A DNA stretch of 64,000 bases from Oenanthe sinensis (GCA_028671895.1 CM053796.1:29386860-29450859); one strand, 5' to 3'. Shown: positions 47,801 to 60,330, counted from the stretch's first letter. Notes: a model not told the origin generated them from the sequence alone. Translations and numbers: made by a program.

Positions 47801-49940
47801 AGTTCCAAACACAGCAAAAATGCATAATTGAAGAACTTATCATTAAGTCAAGGATTTCACAAATTTTGGCATCACCATGAATTAATAATATTCTGATATG
47901 GAATGAAACAATAGAGTCGGAAACTTGCCTGGAGTCTAAGGATGCTATTCCCACTTCTCCCATTTTACACTTAAAACTTTTGTTTTCAAAGTTTATCCAT
48001 CTTAGACGCTTATTAGGCCTAAGCGGCTGTCTTTTCTGCAGAAAATTGGACATGACCTTTTCGTAAATCGGACTATCCACCTGTTTTCAAACCAAGCCAA
48101 TCAACAATTCCTTCGACTATATATAAAGTCAAACTCACTTTAAAACCAATTCCTTCACCATACTATAGTCGATTCCGGTTTTTTTAATCCTAATGTTTTG
48201 AAAACCAAGTCCAACCCGCCCTAACCGACGGTGACCAACTACTATTTTAGAAAAATCCAGAATGACTAAGTAGGTCCAACAATTCCAAACCATTAGTAAT
48301 CAATCCTCGAATCATGTCATTTAAACGAAACTAAATTGTTTGCTCAAATTAAATCATTTTCGAATCATAAGATTACTCCACCAGCTCATATAAACTCATT
48401 GTTGGTGGTGGGGAGTTCGAGCGATTTCATTGAAATCAAAGACTCGTCCACTCGACCCAAGTATTCAACAATTTTATAATATACTACTTTATACATTTGA
48501 CTACCATGAAATAAGGCTTCTAACCTTTTCAAAACAATCTCCCAAAACAGGGCAGACAAATCTGGACTTTAAAATGTTACTGCACCCAGTCCACTTAAAC
48601 ATTTTTCATAAATTAAAAATTAATCATTTTGCTACAAATTTTTTCAGATAGCTTCATGAATATCTTCTAAAGTTCCCATAAAAATTTTATCTCCAAAACA
48701 TTTCAGTTAGGCCAAAAACGAATTGAATCATCTCACAACAAAACGCAGCAAATTTAGCTTTGCGCGGTCTTTACTAAAACTCACATAACTTTTTACTCGT
48801 TAATCCAAACGACGCAAAATTAGCGCCCAGACGATCTAGAGACAATCTACTATCTAACCATATCAGCCATAAGCCAAGAACAGTGACTGAATGTTCCCAG
48901 ATTTTTCTGGACAGTGGCAGCAGACAGGTTAGAAATTTTTTTGGCATAGTTTCGTTTGTAAACTCATCGTTTTCCATTTTTATTTTACTCCAAATCAACC
49001 AACAAACAATCCCAAACTCCGCATTCAACATCAATAATCATCATCCATGAATACCAAGCCATTTAACTAACAATAGTTATGAACTTAAGAGCTTAAAATC
49101 AATTTAACAAATCATGCATAATCTTTGCTACCCATAACATGCATAAGCCATAACAATCATCCACCAAGCTATAGGAACTCAAGAATTAAAGAAAATAAAT
49201 TTTTAATTTTCGAATTCACTGTTCATCGTCACTTTCAAGTTGTGAAAAGAGTAATCTAGAGATGGTGGGTGCTTGAGATGTTACCTTGGTTAGGAAGAGC
49301 TTGGAAGCACCTTTCTTTTAAGCTATTATATGCAATAATCCACCAAGTATCCATGTAGTTCCACCATCTTCTTCCTCCATTCTTCCCTTCGGTTTTTCTC
49401 CATGGAAAGGGGGAGAACTCAGCTGCCTTTTCTTATTTTCGGTCGTGTATGGTGGAAGCTTGATATTTAATTCGGTTTGTACGGTAGTCGCGTAACTTCC
49501 CGATAACATTTTAATCTCTCCTTCTCGTTCTCTTTTCTTTCTTTCCACCTAAGTTTTAAAAACTTAAAATCTCATGATATGATTCTAATATATTTTAGAA
49601 TCATTAAATTAATACTCTTTAATTGTTCCGAGAATTTACGAAACAATTCTCCGAATAAATGCTATTCGCTTACACCGTCTCTCAAACTCTATTACGACTT
49701 TCATCCGAACTTCAAATTTATTTGTTAGACTAAAAATAATTATTAGTCCTATTTTTATCATGTATGCTATCGTAACATCGATACACATATTTTCGAATAC
49801 CCCGTATATTAACAATACGATCTCACAGTTCCCATACCTTATGAAGAAAATAAATTCATAAAATCATTTCTCCATAAAATGAAAAAAAATTTACTCAAAA
49901 ATCTTAATAACCCCAAGTGTCAAAATTTCGGGTTATTACA
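44864..49940 (-). repeat. LARD 3' LTR
   Basis: 5077 bp. It differs from the other LTR mainly by one extra tandem-repeat unit near 46500 and by 130 bp (47281-47410) absent from the 5' LTR. No ORF of more than about 115 codons is present, and none resembles a protein family. Confidence 0.94.
46118..46690. repeat. Tandem array in LARD 3' LTR, about 8 units of 67-69 bp
   Basis: Units share GACAATCCATCACAGGATTT, CATCAACAGATAAGGAAGGG and AATTTAATACAACCTTCCAG. The first unit is diverged and a partial ninth follows. The 5' LTR has one unit fewer. Confidence 0.9.
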
Positions 49941-49953
49941 GTCTCCCCTCCTT
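49941..49953 (-). other. LARD polypurine tract
   Basis: AAGGAGGGGAGAC on minus directly precedes the 3' LTR start TGTAATAACC; primer for plus-strand DNA synthesis. Confidence 0.85.
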
Positions 49954-52610
49954 AAAAGGATTCCGTCCTCGGAATTCATACGAGAACAACCGAGGTTACT
50001 CTTTTCACACGTCACTTTCTACTTTCTAGGTTGAGACTCCAACCTTTCTGGTTTCGTACAACCTTCTCAGCATTATTACTTCACTTTTCACCATTTGCTC
50101 TATTCAGTCGATGATATCTATAATTTCGTATTTTAACGCATGCTTAATGTCCACGCTATAATTTCGTAGCACTCGCGTATGATACGCTCGATTGATTCCT
50201 TAAACTTTAGGGAAAGAAGCGCCACTTCATATACACCTTCTTAATATACTCCAAGACCTTGAAAGGTTCCATACTCCTCGAGCTTAAGTTCTCTTTCTTA
50301 CTAAATCTCGTTACTTCTTTCCACGATAATGCTTTCAACAACATGAAGTCTTTCGCTTCATACTCTCTGCCATTCCTGGCTTGATCACCAAATTCGCTTT
50401 GTCTACCTTGAGTTATCGTCAATCGCTTCCCATACTAAAACTTGTATCCCATGTCTGTCAACCGGTCCATGTCCCCAGTTATCTATCATTCATCAATTTT
50501 GCCCTTAACGCAAAGTAGATCGATACTTTCGTTCGCACTAAACTTCGTAAGGTGGCATGACTATATATGAGTGGTAACCAGAGTCGTATAAAAGCTCTAA
50601 CCGTAGTAAGTAACTACCACCACTCCTTTTTGAAATCCAAGGTACAAACTTTCTATAGAAAGATAACCTTATACATAATTTTAATAGAGATCTTTTCAAT
50701 GAAGATCATTGTAACAAAACAATCAGAGTGATTTGTAGATCACTAAGCTTATTTTCGAATGTATATGAGAGACAAGGAAGAAATTAATTTGGATATGACT
50801 GAGAACAACCATATTTGTACTCAAGATGGCCAGTCTTTAGTACTTTCTGGCTTATAATACATAATCGAGTGGTTGCCCATCAGACTTTTGTCACACAGAC
50901 AAGAAGTCACACCATATGCATTGTTTATCTCAATCGGATGAAAAATAGTTAACATTTAGAAGAAAATGATTTTGAAAGGGAGAGAAAATATATTTTGAAA
51001 TTTTTATTCCATAATGCATAACGAACTCAATATACAACAGTCCCTACTCATTTAGGAACCTGCTGACAAAATCCCCAAATTTCTTATTTCCCATTTCTAT
51101 TCTTCCCGAAGTAGAACTCTGGTTCCTTGTTAAAAGTTCATGGTATTTCCGTATGTGTAGCCACTTCATTTTCATATTCTGTCATAGTTGATTATTTCCA
51201 ACATTGTGACTTTATTCTCAATTCACTACTTTTGGGACAATCTTGACAATTCCCAAAGACTTTGATTCATGATCTGACACACTCTTGTTTCAGGTCTAGA
51301 ACTTTAATTACATCTGAATTTCCCGATACTTAGGAAACAGTTGCATAATGCAAGATATAGCTATGGCTAAAGAATTCTTTGTTCAACCAAGTTCATAAGA
51401 ATTCTTGCTGAATCAACGACCTTATTAGGCCTCGACCAAATACTTTTCTGAACTTTAGGTTCATCAATGACTACTCGGACCACTCTCTAGTCCGGAATTC
51501 CACTATCAAAACAAGTAACTTCATATAAGCCTTCATGCCATAACTCATTTATACTAGTTACTCCAACCACCATATTTGCAATGTGGCGGTCACTTCTATC
51601 CCAAGGCTTACTTTAATCCAACATCCTTAATATATTCAAAAATTATATCAAGTGTGGATCTCACCTCTTTGTTACGACTCTACATTGTATGCATACCATA
51701 CACCATTTAAACTAGAGCTTTACTTTTTACTCTCAGAGAATCCTCAACAGAATCCTCAATATTACTCATATATAGATGGCTATATTCTTTAAACCATACT
51801 ACTCCATTTTACCCTGAAACATTCCATTTACACGTCCTCTTATTTCTAAATTTCATTAAACTAATGGGAACGTATTTTCCACAGACAATTGGGCATGACC
51901 TATTCATATGTCGGACTATGCCCGGTGTAAAAACACCTCAATTATAATCCCAAAACATTCACAGTTCCCAAACATCAACATCTCATCAATCACTTATAAC
52001 ATAATGTATACCAAAAGGGGAAATAACTATGAGTCACTACATCTATATACCTACTTTCGAGTATCCACAAGTCAGTCAACAACAATATCAATGGTCAATA
52101 TCATGGACCATCAATCACATTCGCTCCATAACACTAATAAGAGTTTACTGAAATGTAAACTATCTCTTCGGCTTATTGCCAATTGATGAAAGATTGGTGA
52201 AGATTTGACACGCCATCAATTTGAACATGGTCATCTTAACGATTGTGCCAAGAATGAAGTGGTTTTTCTTTTCTCAGTAATGCTCCCCTCAGTCCTGGGG
52301 TACTAGCATACTTAGTGCTACACTTAGAGCATATCTGAGCTCCTTTACAAGTGCTCCATAATTCTCAAACTCTCATTCTCAATCATAAATCCTCTTACTC
52401 AGATGAGTCTCCTCGGCTAGTGCTCGACATCTTTATAAGGAAAGTTCTTATTATCTTTCCTAACTATCCTTATCTGAGTATATCAGCCTCATAATATAAA
52501 TCACTGCTACATCCGATAGCCCGATTATGAACTCGATCTGAGCTCACCCTTTCTTAATCTTATCCAAACATAACTCTTAACTATCTCGTTCCTGAGTACT
52601 ATAACCTAGA
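49954..52610 (-). other. LARD internal region, mostly non-coding
   Basis: The region between polypurine tract and primer-binding site. Apart from the integrase relic at 50207-50640 I recognise no gag, protease or RT. Long open frames are lacking on both strands. Confidence 0.75.
50207..50640 (-). pseudogene. Ty3/gypsy integrase C-terminal relic (GPY/F region) in the LARD
   Basis: On minus, a broken frame gives YDSGYHSYIVMPPYEV. This matches the SYHSSIGMPPYEALYGR block at the end of the gypsy integrase core. After stops comes ITQGRQSEFGDQARNGREYE, then KALSWKEVTRF and ENLSSRSMEPFKVLEYI. These correspond to RQKSYADKRR, VSPWKGVIRFGK and KLSPRYIGPFEIL, the GPY/F region. It lies about 270 bp before the polypurine tract, as the end of pol would in a gypsy element. 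This shows that the LARD descends from a gypsy element that lost nearly all of gag-pol. The open part (50207-50422) encodes 71 residues and is not functional. Confidence 0.78.
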
Positions 52611-52622
52611 GCTCTGATACCA
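52611..52622 (-). other. LARD primer-binding site (initiator tRNA-Met)
   Basis: TGGTATCAGAGC on minus, the standard plant tRNA-iMet complement, four bases (GAGA) after the 5' LTR end. Confidence 0.95.
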
Positions 52623-52626
52623 TCTC

Positions 52627-55600
52627 TGTGACGCCCCCAGATCCGGGGTCAGGAATCTAGGTTGTCACTATCCAATTTTCACCACAATAACATCATTCAC
52701 CTACTTTAACCATTATAATAACCAAACATAAAAGCAGTGACCCCAAACCAAACACACAACTCGAGCTATAGTCTCAGGGAACGAACTTAAAATAATAACG
52801 GTTATTACAAACCAATGTAACCTCAGGATCTCACACTACTAATATAACTTCCACATGATGTTACATTAGAAGTAAACATTAATCCAAGATCTATTGTCAC
52901 ATTACATATTTTTCAACAAGTCTAGGATTCTAATCTGGAATCCCGTCTTTCTTGCACCATTTATCGAAGTCCGGAACCTGGCTAGCTCAAGCTCGAAGCT
53001 TCCTGTTCCTTAACATAATACCCGAGGTGGACAATTCACAGTCATCTCTTTCTGCAAGATATAAGATTTACAAACAGCAAGGATGAGCCAAAGAATGCTC
53101 AGCAAGTTATTTATCAGAATATTTCAAGGAAAAGGTGATAGCCATAATTATTCCAACCGGATGTTCAACAATAAAGTACATAACTAGCAACTGATTGAAG
53201 ATGTATAACCAGTTATATTTCGACAATAAACGACTCAGGGTTCACGATGCAAGAAGATATTCACAACAATAATGCAGTTCACGTTACTGCAATACAACAA
53301 TTTAAGTTTATGATTATTGAGTTTGACAATATCAATAACTTAGCACAATGACCTCAATCACCGAGTGCCATTAGTTTGAGTACCAATAAGCAAGCAGTTC
53401 ATTATACTGCGAAAAGAATGAACGGAAGTTCATCAATTCCCATTAACACTATCAGTAACTTAGCACCAAGGCTTTCGTTATAGTGTAGGAACAATGAAAC
53501 TGATATATATACGAATAAACGGTACTCAAAACAACCAACCAACTCAGAGTGGATTACATTCCCGTTGACACTATCGGTAACACAGCACCTAGGCTTTCGT
53601 TACAGTGCAACGTTAAATTCCAATTGGAAGAAACGGGATTAACTGGAAATTTTTCAACGCCTTATTGTACTCGATGATCAGTCGCATGTACAATCGACAT
53701 TTCGTCATTTTCTCTACTAGTAGAAGGACAACCCCTTATCGGGACGTCACCCTAGGCAACTCATGGGCCTTTAATTACGGCTGGGTCGTGCGTTCCCGAC
53801 CTCTTACGCAACTTTTACTCCAGTCCCTGATGAATACTTTAAAAATCATCAAACCTAGAAGGAAATTTAATCAAACCCTCTAGAATAACAACAATCCACT
53901 CTAGGATTTCAATCAACTGTTAAGGAAGGGAATTCAATACCACCTTCCAGAACAACAACAATCCATCATAGGACTTCATCAACAGATAAGGAAGGGAATT
54001 TAATACAACCTTCCAGAACACAACGACAATCCATCACAGGATTTCAATCAACAGATAAGGAAGGGAATTTAATACAACCTTCCAGAACAACAACGACAAT
54101 CCATCACAGGATTTCGATCAACAGATAAGGAAGGGAATTTAATACAACCTTCCAGAACAACACAACAATCCATCACAGGATTTCATCAACAGATAAGGAA
54201 GGGAATTTAATACAACCTTCCAGAACAACAACGACAATCCATCACAGGATTTCATCAACAGATAAGGAAGGGAATTTAATACAACCTTCCAGAACAACAA
54301 CGACAATCCATCACAGGATCTCAATCAACAGATAAGGAAGGGAATTTAATACAACCTTCCAGAACAACAACGATCTATTGTAAGATTTCAATATCTGACA
54401 ATAGCTTGGCTCCCTAAACCAAGTGGGAGTACTCTCGAAACATCTGGGTTGACTCTCAGTCAACGAATTCAACAAGACAGAAACCCTTGAATCAAGGAGA
54501 CTCAAGAACGCGACCGGGGAGCCGCTAATACTAGCTAAAATAGACTCCACAAAACATTACAGTTTTGGAGTGAAAAATGGGCCTTAAAGGCACCAATACA
54601 ACTGGGAGGAATATCGGAGTCGGACGTTACCTCCCGAACCTGGAGTTATCGACTCAGAATAAATGTAAAATATCCGAGTCATCGCTCACCATTTATTATT
54701 TAATGAAAAATAATATTTAAAGAAATTTAGACAACTCCAGAATATTTTTAAAGAACAAATAAATATTTTATTAATATTTAGGAGGCCCAGAATAGCCCTC
54801 GAAAAAATATTAAAAGGATTTAAAAGAATTAAAATATTTAATCCCAATATAATCAAGATTATTTAATATTTAAATAATCTTAAACGATTTAACATATTTA
54901 AATAATATTTAATCAATATTAAATAATATTTAAATAAACCAAAATGAATTGAAAGTTTTTAATCAGTAGTTAATAAACTAAATATTATTTAAAACAATAA
55001 ACCTCGACTAACTATCGAGACACGCTAGACTACTCCCGGTCGACCATCGAGCACCAAAAAAAGATGTACTCGACACCAGATTCAGTTATACAAAACTGAA
55101 AGCAAACGTCCTCTAACTTTTTAAGAAGTTCAGAGGCATCTCAAAACTAGGTTGAAAAGATCTCATTCTACTCACAAGAAACAATCTTAAACAACCTACG
55201 CATACTTGTGTCCTACATTAGAATAATAGTGATGAAACGTCGGACACTTGCATACTCTAACTTTTCGAGAAGTTCAGAGTAACAGACGAATCAAGTTATA
55301 AATGAACAAGACAGTTCAAGGGAAATGCCGACGTGCATTTCCAACGACTACAATAAGCTAGATAGTTCCAAACACAGCAAAAATGCATAATTGAAGAACT
55401 TATCATTAAGTCAAGGATTTCACAAATTTTGGCATCACCATAAATTAATAATATTCTGATATGGAATGAAACAATAGAGTCGGAAACTTGCCTGGAGTCC
55501 AAGGATGCTATTCCCACTTCTCCCATTTTACATTTAAAACTTTTGTTTTCAAAGTTTATCCATCTTAGACGCTTATTAGGCCTAAGCGGCTGTCTTTTCT

Positions 55601-57503
55601 GCAGAAAATTGGACATGACCTTTTCGTAAATCGGACTATCCACCTGTTTTCAAACCAAGCCAATCAACAATTCCTTCGACTATATATAAAGTCAAACTCA
55701 CTTTAAAACCAATTCCTTCACCATACTATAGTCGATTCCGGTTTTTTTAATCCTAATGTTTTGAAAACCAAGTCCAACCCGCCTTAACCGACGGTGACCA
55801 ACTACTATTTTAGAAAAATCCAGAATGACTAAGTAGGTCCAACAATTCCAAACCATTAGTAATCAATCCTCGAATCATGTCATTTAAACGAAACTAAATT
55901 GTTTGCTCAAATTAAATCATTTTCGAATCATAAGATTACTCCACCAGCTCATATAAACTCATTGTTGGTGATGGGGAGTTCGAGCGATTTCATTGAAATC
56001 AAAGACTCGTCCACTCCACCCAAGTATCCAACAATTTTATAATATACTACTTTATACATTTGACTACCATGAAATAAGGCTTCTAACCTTTTCAAAACAA
56101 TCTCCCAAAACAGGGCAGACAAATCTGGACTTTAAAATGTTACTGCACCCAGTCCACTTAAACATTTTTCATAAATTGAAAATTAATCATTTTGCTACAA
56201 ATTTTGGCAGATAGCTTCATGAATATCTTCTAAAGTTCCCATAAAAATTTTATCTCCAAAACATTTCAGTTAGGCCAAAAACGAATTGAATCATCTCACA
56301 ACAAAACGCAGCAAATTTAGCTTTGCGCGGTCTTTACTAAAACTCACATAACTTTTTACTCGTTAATCCAAACGACGCAAAATTAGCGCTCAGACGATCT
56401 AGAGACAATATACTATCTAACCATATCAGCCATAAGCCAAGAACAGTGACTGAATGTTCCCAGATTTTTCTGGACAGTGGCAGCAGACAGGTTAGAAATT
56501 TTTTTGGCATGGTTTCGTTTGTAAACTCATCGTTTTCCATTTTTATTTTACTCCAAATCAACCAACAAACAATCCCAAACTCCGCATTCAACATCAATAA
56601 TCATCATCCATCAATACCAAGTCATTTAACTAACAATAGTTATGAACTTAAGAGCTTAAAATCAATTTAACAAACCATGCATAATCTTTGCTACCCATAA
56701 CATGCATAAGCCATAACAATCATCCACCAAGCTATAGGAACTCAAGAATTAAAGAAAATAAATTTTTAATTTTCGAATTCACTGTTCATCGTCACTTTCA
56801 AGTTGTGAAAAGAGTAATCTAGAGATGGTGGGTGCTTGAGATGTTACCTTGGTTAGGAAGAGCTTGGAAGCACCTTTCTTTTAAGCTATTATATGCAATA
56901 ATCCACCAAGTATCCATGTAGTTCCACCATCTTCTTCCTCCATTCTTCCCTTCGGTTTTTCTCCATGGAAAGGGGGAGAACTCAGCTGCCTTTTCTTATT
57001 TTCGGTCGTGTGTGGTGGAAGCTTGATATTTAATTCGGTTTGTACGGTAGTCGCGTAACTTCCCGATAACATTTTAATCTCTCCTTCTCGTTCTCTTTTC
57101 TTTCGTTCCACCTAAGTTTTAAAAACTTAAAATCTCATGATATGATTCTAATATATTTTAGAATCATGAAATTAATACTCTTTAATTATTCCGAGAATTT
57201 ACGAAACAATTCTCCGAATAAATGCTATTCGCTTACACCGTCTCTCAAACTCTATTACGACTTTCATCCGAACTTTAAATTTATTTGTTAGACTAAAAAT
57301 AATTATTAGTCCTATTTTTATCATGTATGCTATCGTAACATCGATACACATATTTTCGAATACCCCGTATATTAACAATACGGTCTCACAGTTCCCATAC
57401 CTTATGAAGAAAATAAATTCATAAAATCATTTCTCCATAAAATGAAAAAAAAATTACTCAAAAATCTTAATAACCCCAAGTGTCAAAATTTCGGGTTATT
57501 ACA
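52627..57503 (-). repeat. LARD 5' LTR
   Basis: 4877 bp, nearly identical to 44864-49940. It lacks 130 bp at 54973/54974; the junction lies at a shared TTAA, suggesting a short-homology deletion after insertion. Because LTRs are identical at integration, each difference arose in place. Confidence 0.94.
53881..54372. repeat. Tandem array in LARD 5' LTR, about 7 units
   Basis: The same 67-69-bp unit as at 46118-46690, one unit shorter. The array length changed after the LARD inserted. Confidence 0.9.
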
Positions 57504-57508
57504 GATTA

Positions 57509-58461
57509 TTTGCATTCTGACATACATAGAATAGATGATTTTCATCATCCATTGTTTTTGATCTTCCAGCTTGCTGGTTTTTGAGTCTACACTCATTTTC
57601 AGTATGGTTGAATTTCTTGCAGTAATTGCATTGTCATTTTCCTTTATACCGGAAATTCTTTTCTACATGATTCGTTTTCTCGCATATTGAACATGGAGAG
57701 AACTTACTCCTTTTCTCAGTCTCTTTGGCATAAATATGACTACCTTGATTTGATGCGCCTCCTTTTTTGTTTCTTTTGAATGAAGATATTTTATGCTTTG
57801 ACTGGAGAACTCCTTCTTCAGATGCTTAATTTCTTCGAGACATTCGATCCTCATTAATTTGTAGTGATACTATTAATTCCAATATAGTTAACTACGTAAG
57901 ATCCTTAGATTCTTCTATCACAGTCACAACTGTATCAAATTTTTCGGACAAACTAACCAGTATTTTTTCTACAACTCTCTGGTCAGCAATATCTTCACCA
58001 TTCGATTTTAATTCATTTACCAACTTAATTATTCGAGAATAGTAATCCTTAATTAACTCGCCATCTTTCATCTTGAGATTCTCGAATTCACGTCTAAGAG
58101 ATTGAAGCTTGATTGATGTTGTTTTCTCGTTTCCTTCAAATTCAGCTTTCAAGATATCCCACGCTTGCTTAGCTGAAATAGCATTCATTATTCTGGGAAA
58201 AATTGTATCTGTAATCGCAAAATGAATTTTCGCTAATGCTTCTGCATCTCTTTGTGGCCAGTCAACCTTTGTTGATGTCGATGTTGCCGGTGTTGATATG
58301 GTGGCTGCAGTTGCACCATTTTGAGGCATGTCAGTTTCCACAACATTCCATAAGTGTTGGGTTGCTTGGAGAACGACCCTCATTTTGATACTCTAGAATT
58401 TATAATTTTCTCCATTGAAAATGGGAATAACTTGTTGCTGATTTGAACCAGAAAATGTCAT
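57509..58461 (-). pseudogene. Copia gag (broken), split from pol by the LARD
   Basis: Gag starts at 58461 with MTFSGSNQQQVIPIFNGENY and has an in-frame TAG at 58393-58395 where Trp is usual. It is then open for 163 residues: VLQATQHLWNVVETD, FPRIMNAISAKQAWDILKAE, the LKMKDGELIKDYYSRIIKLV block, ending VVTVIEESKDLT. This is the UBN2-type gag of plant Copia. Further on are two zinc knuckles. The first is damaged (CSICEKTNHVEKNF, last Cys lost) and followed by TGA. The second is intact (CNYCKKFNHTENEC). The sequence then reaches ENHLFYVCQN and the GATTA target site. Normally gag and pol form one frame. Confidence 0.9.
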
Positions 58462-58511
58462 TGTTATATATTATATTGTGGAAGTAAGATATAGGCATTT
58501 TTTATCTTGAG

Positions 58512-58523
58512 GCTCTAATATCA
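58512..58523 (-). other. Copia primer-binding site, mutated
   Basis: TGATATTAGAGC on minus matches the tRNA-iMet complement TGGTATCAGAGC at 10 of 12 bases, two bases from the 5' LTR. Confidence 0.85.
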
Positions 58524-58525
58524 AA

Positions 58526-58804
58526 TGTTGGATATTTGAGTTAATTGTGCTAATAGTGCAGAGAAGATAAAAGAGAATAAAATGTGTTTATAATAATATA
58601 ACTCTTCTTTTTATCTTATCTCATTACATAACAACCTTATTTATACGGATAGGTTGTTCATATAAAAATAGTAATTGTACATGTATCATCAATATTGGTA
58701 GTTTCTCTTATACTACTATTAAAAATTTATTGATTTATATTTAATAATATATAAACCTCTTATTTAATATGTATAGAATAATAAAAGTTCTTCATTATTT
58801 AACA
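58526..58804 (-). repeat. Copia 5' LTR
   Basis: 279 bp, same length as the 3' LTR, with 15 substitutions between them by hand count (5.4%). Confidence 0.93.
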
Positions 58805-58809
58805 TTGAA

Positions 58810-59340
58810 GCTTATACCGTCTGTTCCTGTGAGCACCTTCAGAAAATGGTTCCTATGGTGGGTAGTCGCTTGATTGAAGGGTCCATCTTTATGAAAGGAG
58901 ATCAGCCTTATAGTGCCTACAGAGATGAACCCGCTGTTTCTCATTCTTCTTGTTCTAAGAAAAGACTGTACTATGGATGATGACTGCCAAAGTTTCCTAC
59001 AAAATTGGCATTGTTGTTTGCCTCATTCTAATGATCCTGATTTTGTAGATGTTGATGTATATACAGGGAAGGGCCTCAACTCACGATTTAATTTGCAGAG
59101 CATGGCTAATGAAAATCATCTTGCTGATGGTGGTTGGGGAAGTATATGCACCACAGATGGGATGGAGGGAACCTGGGCTACTCGCATGCAATAAATTTAA
59201 CAAGGATAATGTAGAAAGGCTTCTACCGATGGTTTGGAGGATATTGAGTATGGGCAGACCTTATACATCGTTGCTACTAAGCCTACTAGGCTATGTCCTA
59301 GATGATGTGTCTTTTCACTGTTTTGTTTAAACAGTGTGTT
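58810..59340 (+). other. Unidentified decayed coding-like sequence
   Basis: Sequence to the right of Copia is less AT-rich than its surroundings and has coding-like character on plus. Frame 58913-59194 gives DDDCQSFLQNWHCCLPHSND and on to LNSRFNLQSMANENHLADGG. A shifted frame gives NVERLLPMVWRILSMGRPYT. Another reads SCEHLQKMVPMVGSRLIEGS upstream. I recognise no family. Copia inserted at its left end, with continuation expected at about 41421-41535. A dead gene or retroelement fragment is more likely than an active gene, since no single frame spans it. Confidence 0.35.
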
Positions 59341-59463
59341 CATATTTTAATTTAGGAGCAATGCTACATTGCTCTTTATTGGACTAACAATATATGCTAA
59401 TGACTTTACTCCGTTCTTATGTGTGTTACTCGAGACCTTCCAACGAGACCTTCCAAGGACAAG

Positions 59464-60330
59464 TTTGATATTGCTAGTCTTCTTAACTTAAAAACATGAA
59501 AATTTTGTTTAATACTGTAAAATTTAAAAGTTACTTTTTAAAAAAGTGCTATTAATTAAAATCTGCGGTTAGGAAAAACAAATTATCTTAAACTTTTGGG
59601 AAAAAAAAGTTTGTTTCACTATTAAATTTCTAATAAATATTACTTTTTATATTATATTTTAAAATATGTATATATTAAAATATTATCAGACAATTATCTA
59701 ATTTTTTAACAATATTTTTTCTCACAATAATTCTGAACGAATCCAAATTCAATCGCTAATTTTTTTAGTTTTTAATTCATGAAAATAGCCAAAGATAATG
59801 GTTCCACTAAAAAATTTGTAACCAAAATATACTGTTGTGTCAGTTTTGTTTGTTTTAAACAATCGGACTCAAAATTTCATACTCCCTCCGTCCTTTTGAA
59901 TTGTTATCATTTCAAAATGGAGTGTCCGACACGTATTTTAAGGATAGTTCCATAATTTATTTTTGAAATTTTCCTTTTTTGTATAAATATAGAACAATCC
60001 TATTTTTATACAAAAAAAAGAAATTTTAAAAAATAAGTTATGGAACTATTCTTAAAATCCACCTTAAAATGCGTGTCAGAAAATGAAAAAAAAGTGATAA
60101 CAATTGGTTGGGACGGAGTATTATATATGTTAATTATAATACATAATTTTATAGATATATAATATAAATATGATGTTATCCAATTCACTATTAAATGTGA
60201 TTATTTTACAATAAAATATTTATCAAGAGAGAAAGAATCAAACTTTGTAATTATTTTATAATAAATATGGAGTATTTTTTTGAGGGAGTGAAAATCAAAC
60301 CCTTAAATTTGACGTGTGTTCCAATATTTT
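59464..60330. repeat. Duplicated block A
   Basis: It matches 62038-62695 from TTTGATATTGCTAGTCTT to GTGTTCCAATATT. Copy A carries a Stowaway MITE absent from copy B. Confidence 0.92.
59882..60118. mobile_element. Stowaway MITE with long hairpin, in block A only
   Basis: The left end CTCCCTCCGTCCTTTTGAAT, then TGTTATCA, pairs with the reversed right end CTCCGTCCCAACCAATTGTT, then ATCA. Inverted similarity continues almost to the centre (CGACACGTATTTTAAGG against TGACACGCATTTTAAGG, then AGTTCCATAA). TA flanks both ends. The empty TA site is seen in block B near 62457. Confidence 0.93.

Larger units (their letters stand above)
44864..57503 (-). mobile_element. LARD (large retrotransposon derivative) nested in Copia
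   Basis: Both ends carry the 5-bp target duplication GATTA (44859-44863 and 57504-57508), and Copia coding sequence continues on each side. Two long LTRs, 5077 and 4877 bp, enclose only 2686 bp. The LTRs start TGTAATAACCCG and end GGGGGCGTCACA on the minus strand. The primer-binding site and polypurine tract are both in place. No intact gene is present; the interior keeps a relic of gypsy integrase. Huge LTRs with a short non-coding core define LARDs, which need enzymes from other elements. Over the first 857 bp of the LTRs I count 6 differences, all transitions, so it inserted much later than the Copia host. Confidence 0.94.
41536..58804 (-). mobile_element. Ty1/copia retrotransposon, full-length but decayed, with nested LARD
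   Basis: Two 279-bp LTRs (41536-41814 and 58526-58804) begin TGTTGGATAT and end ATTTAACA as read on plus. Flanks TTCAA (41531-41535) and TTGAA (58805-58809) match 4/5. Removing the nested LARD (44864-57503) and one copy of its target duplication leaves about 4.6 kb, normal for Copia. The domain order on minus is gag, protease, integrase, RT, RNase H, which defines Copia. I counted 15 differences between the LTRs. Stops, a frameshift and an integrase deletion show that it is dead. Confidence 0.95.

Noticed and set aside
47733..48080. 115-codon open frame repeated at 55296-55643
   Set aside because: It is conserved only because both copies lie in the nearly identical LARD LTRs. There is no family resemblance and no independent evidence of coding.
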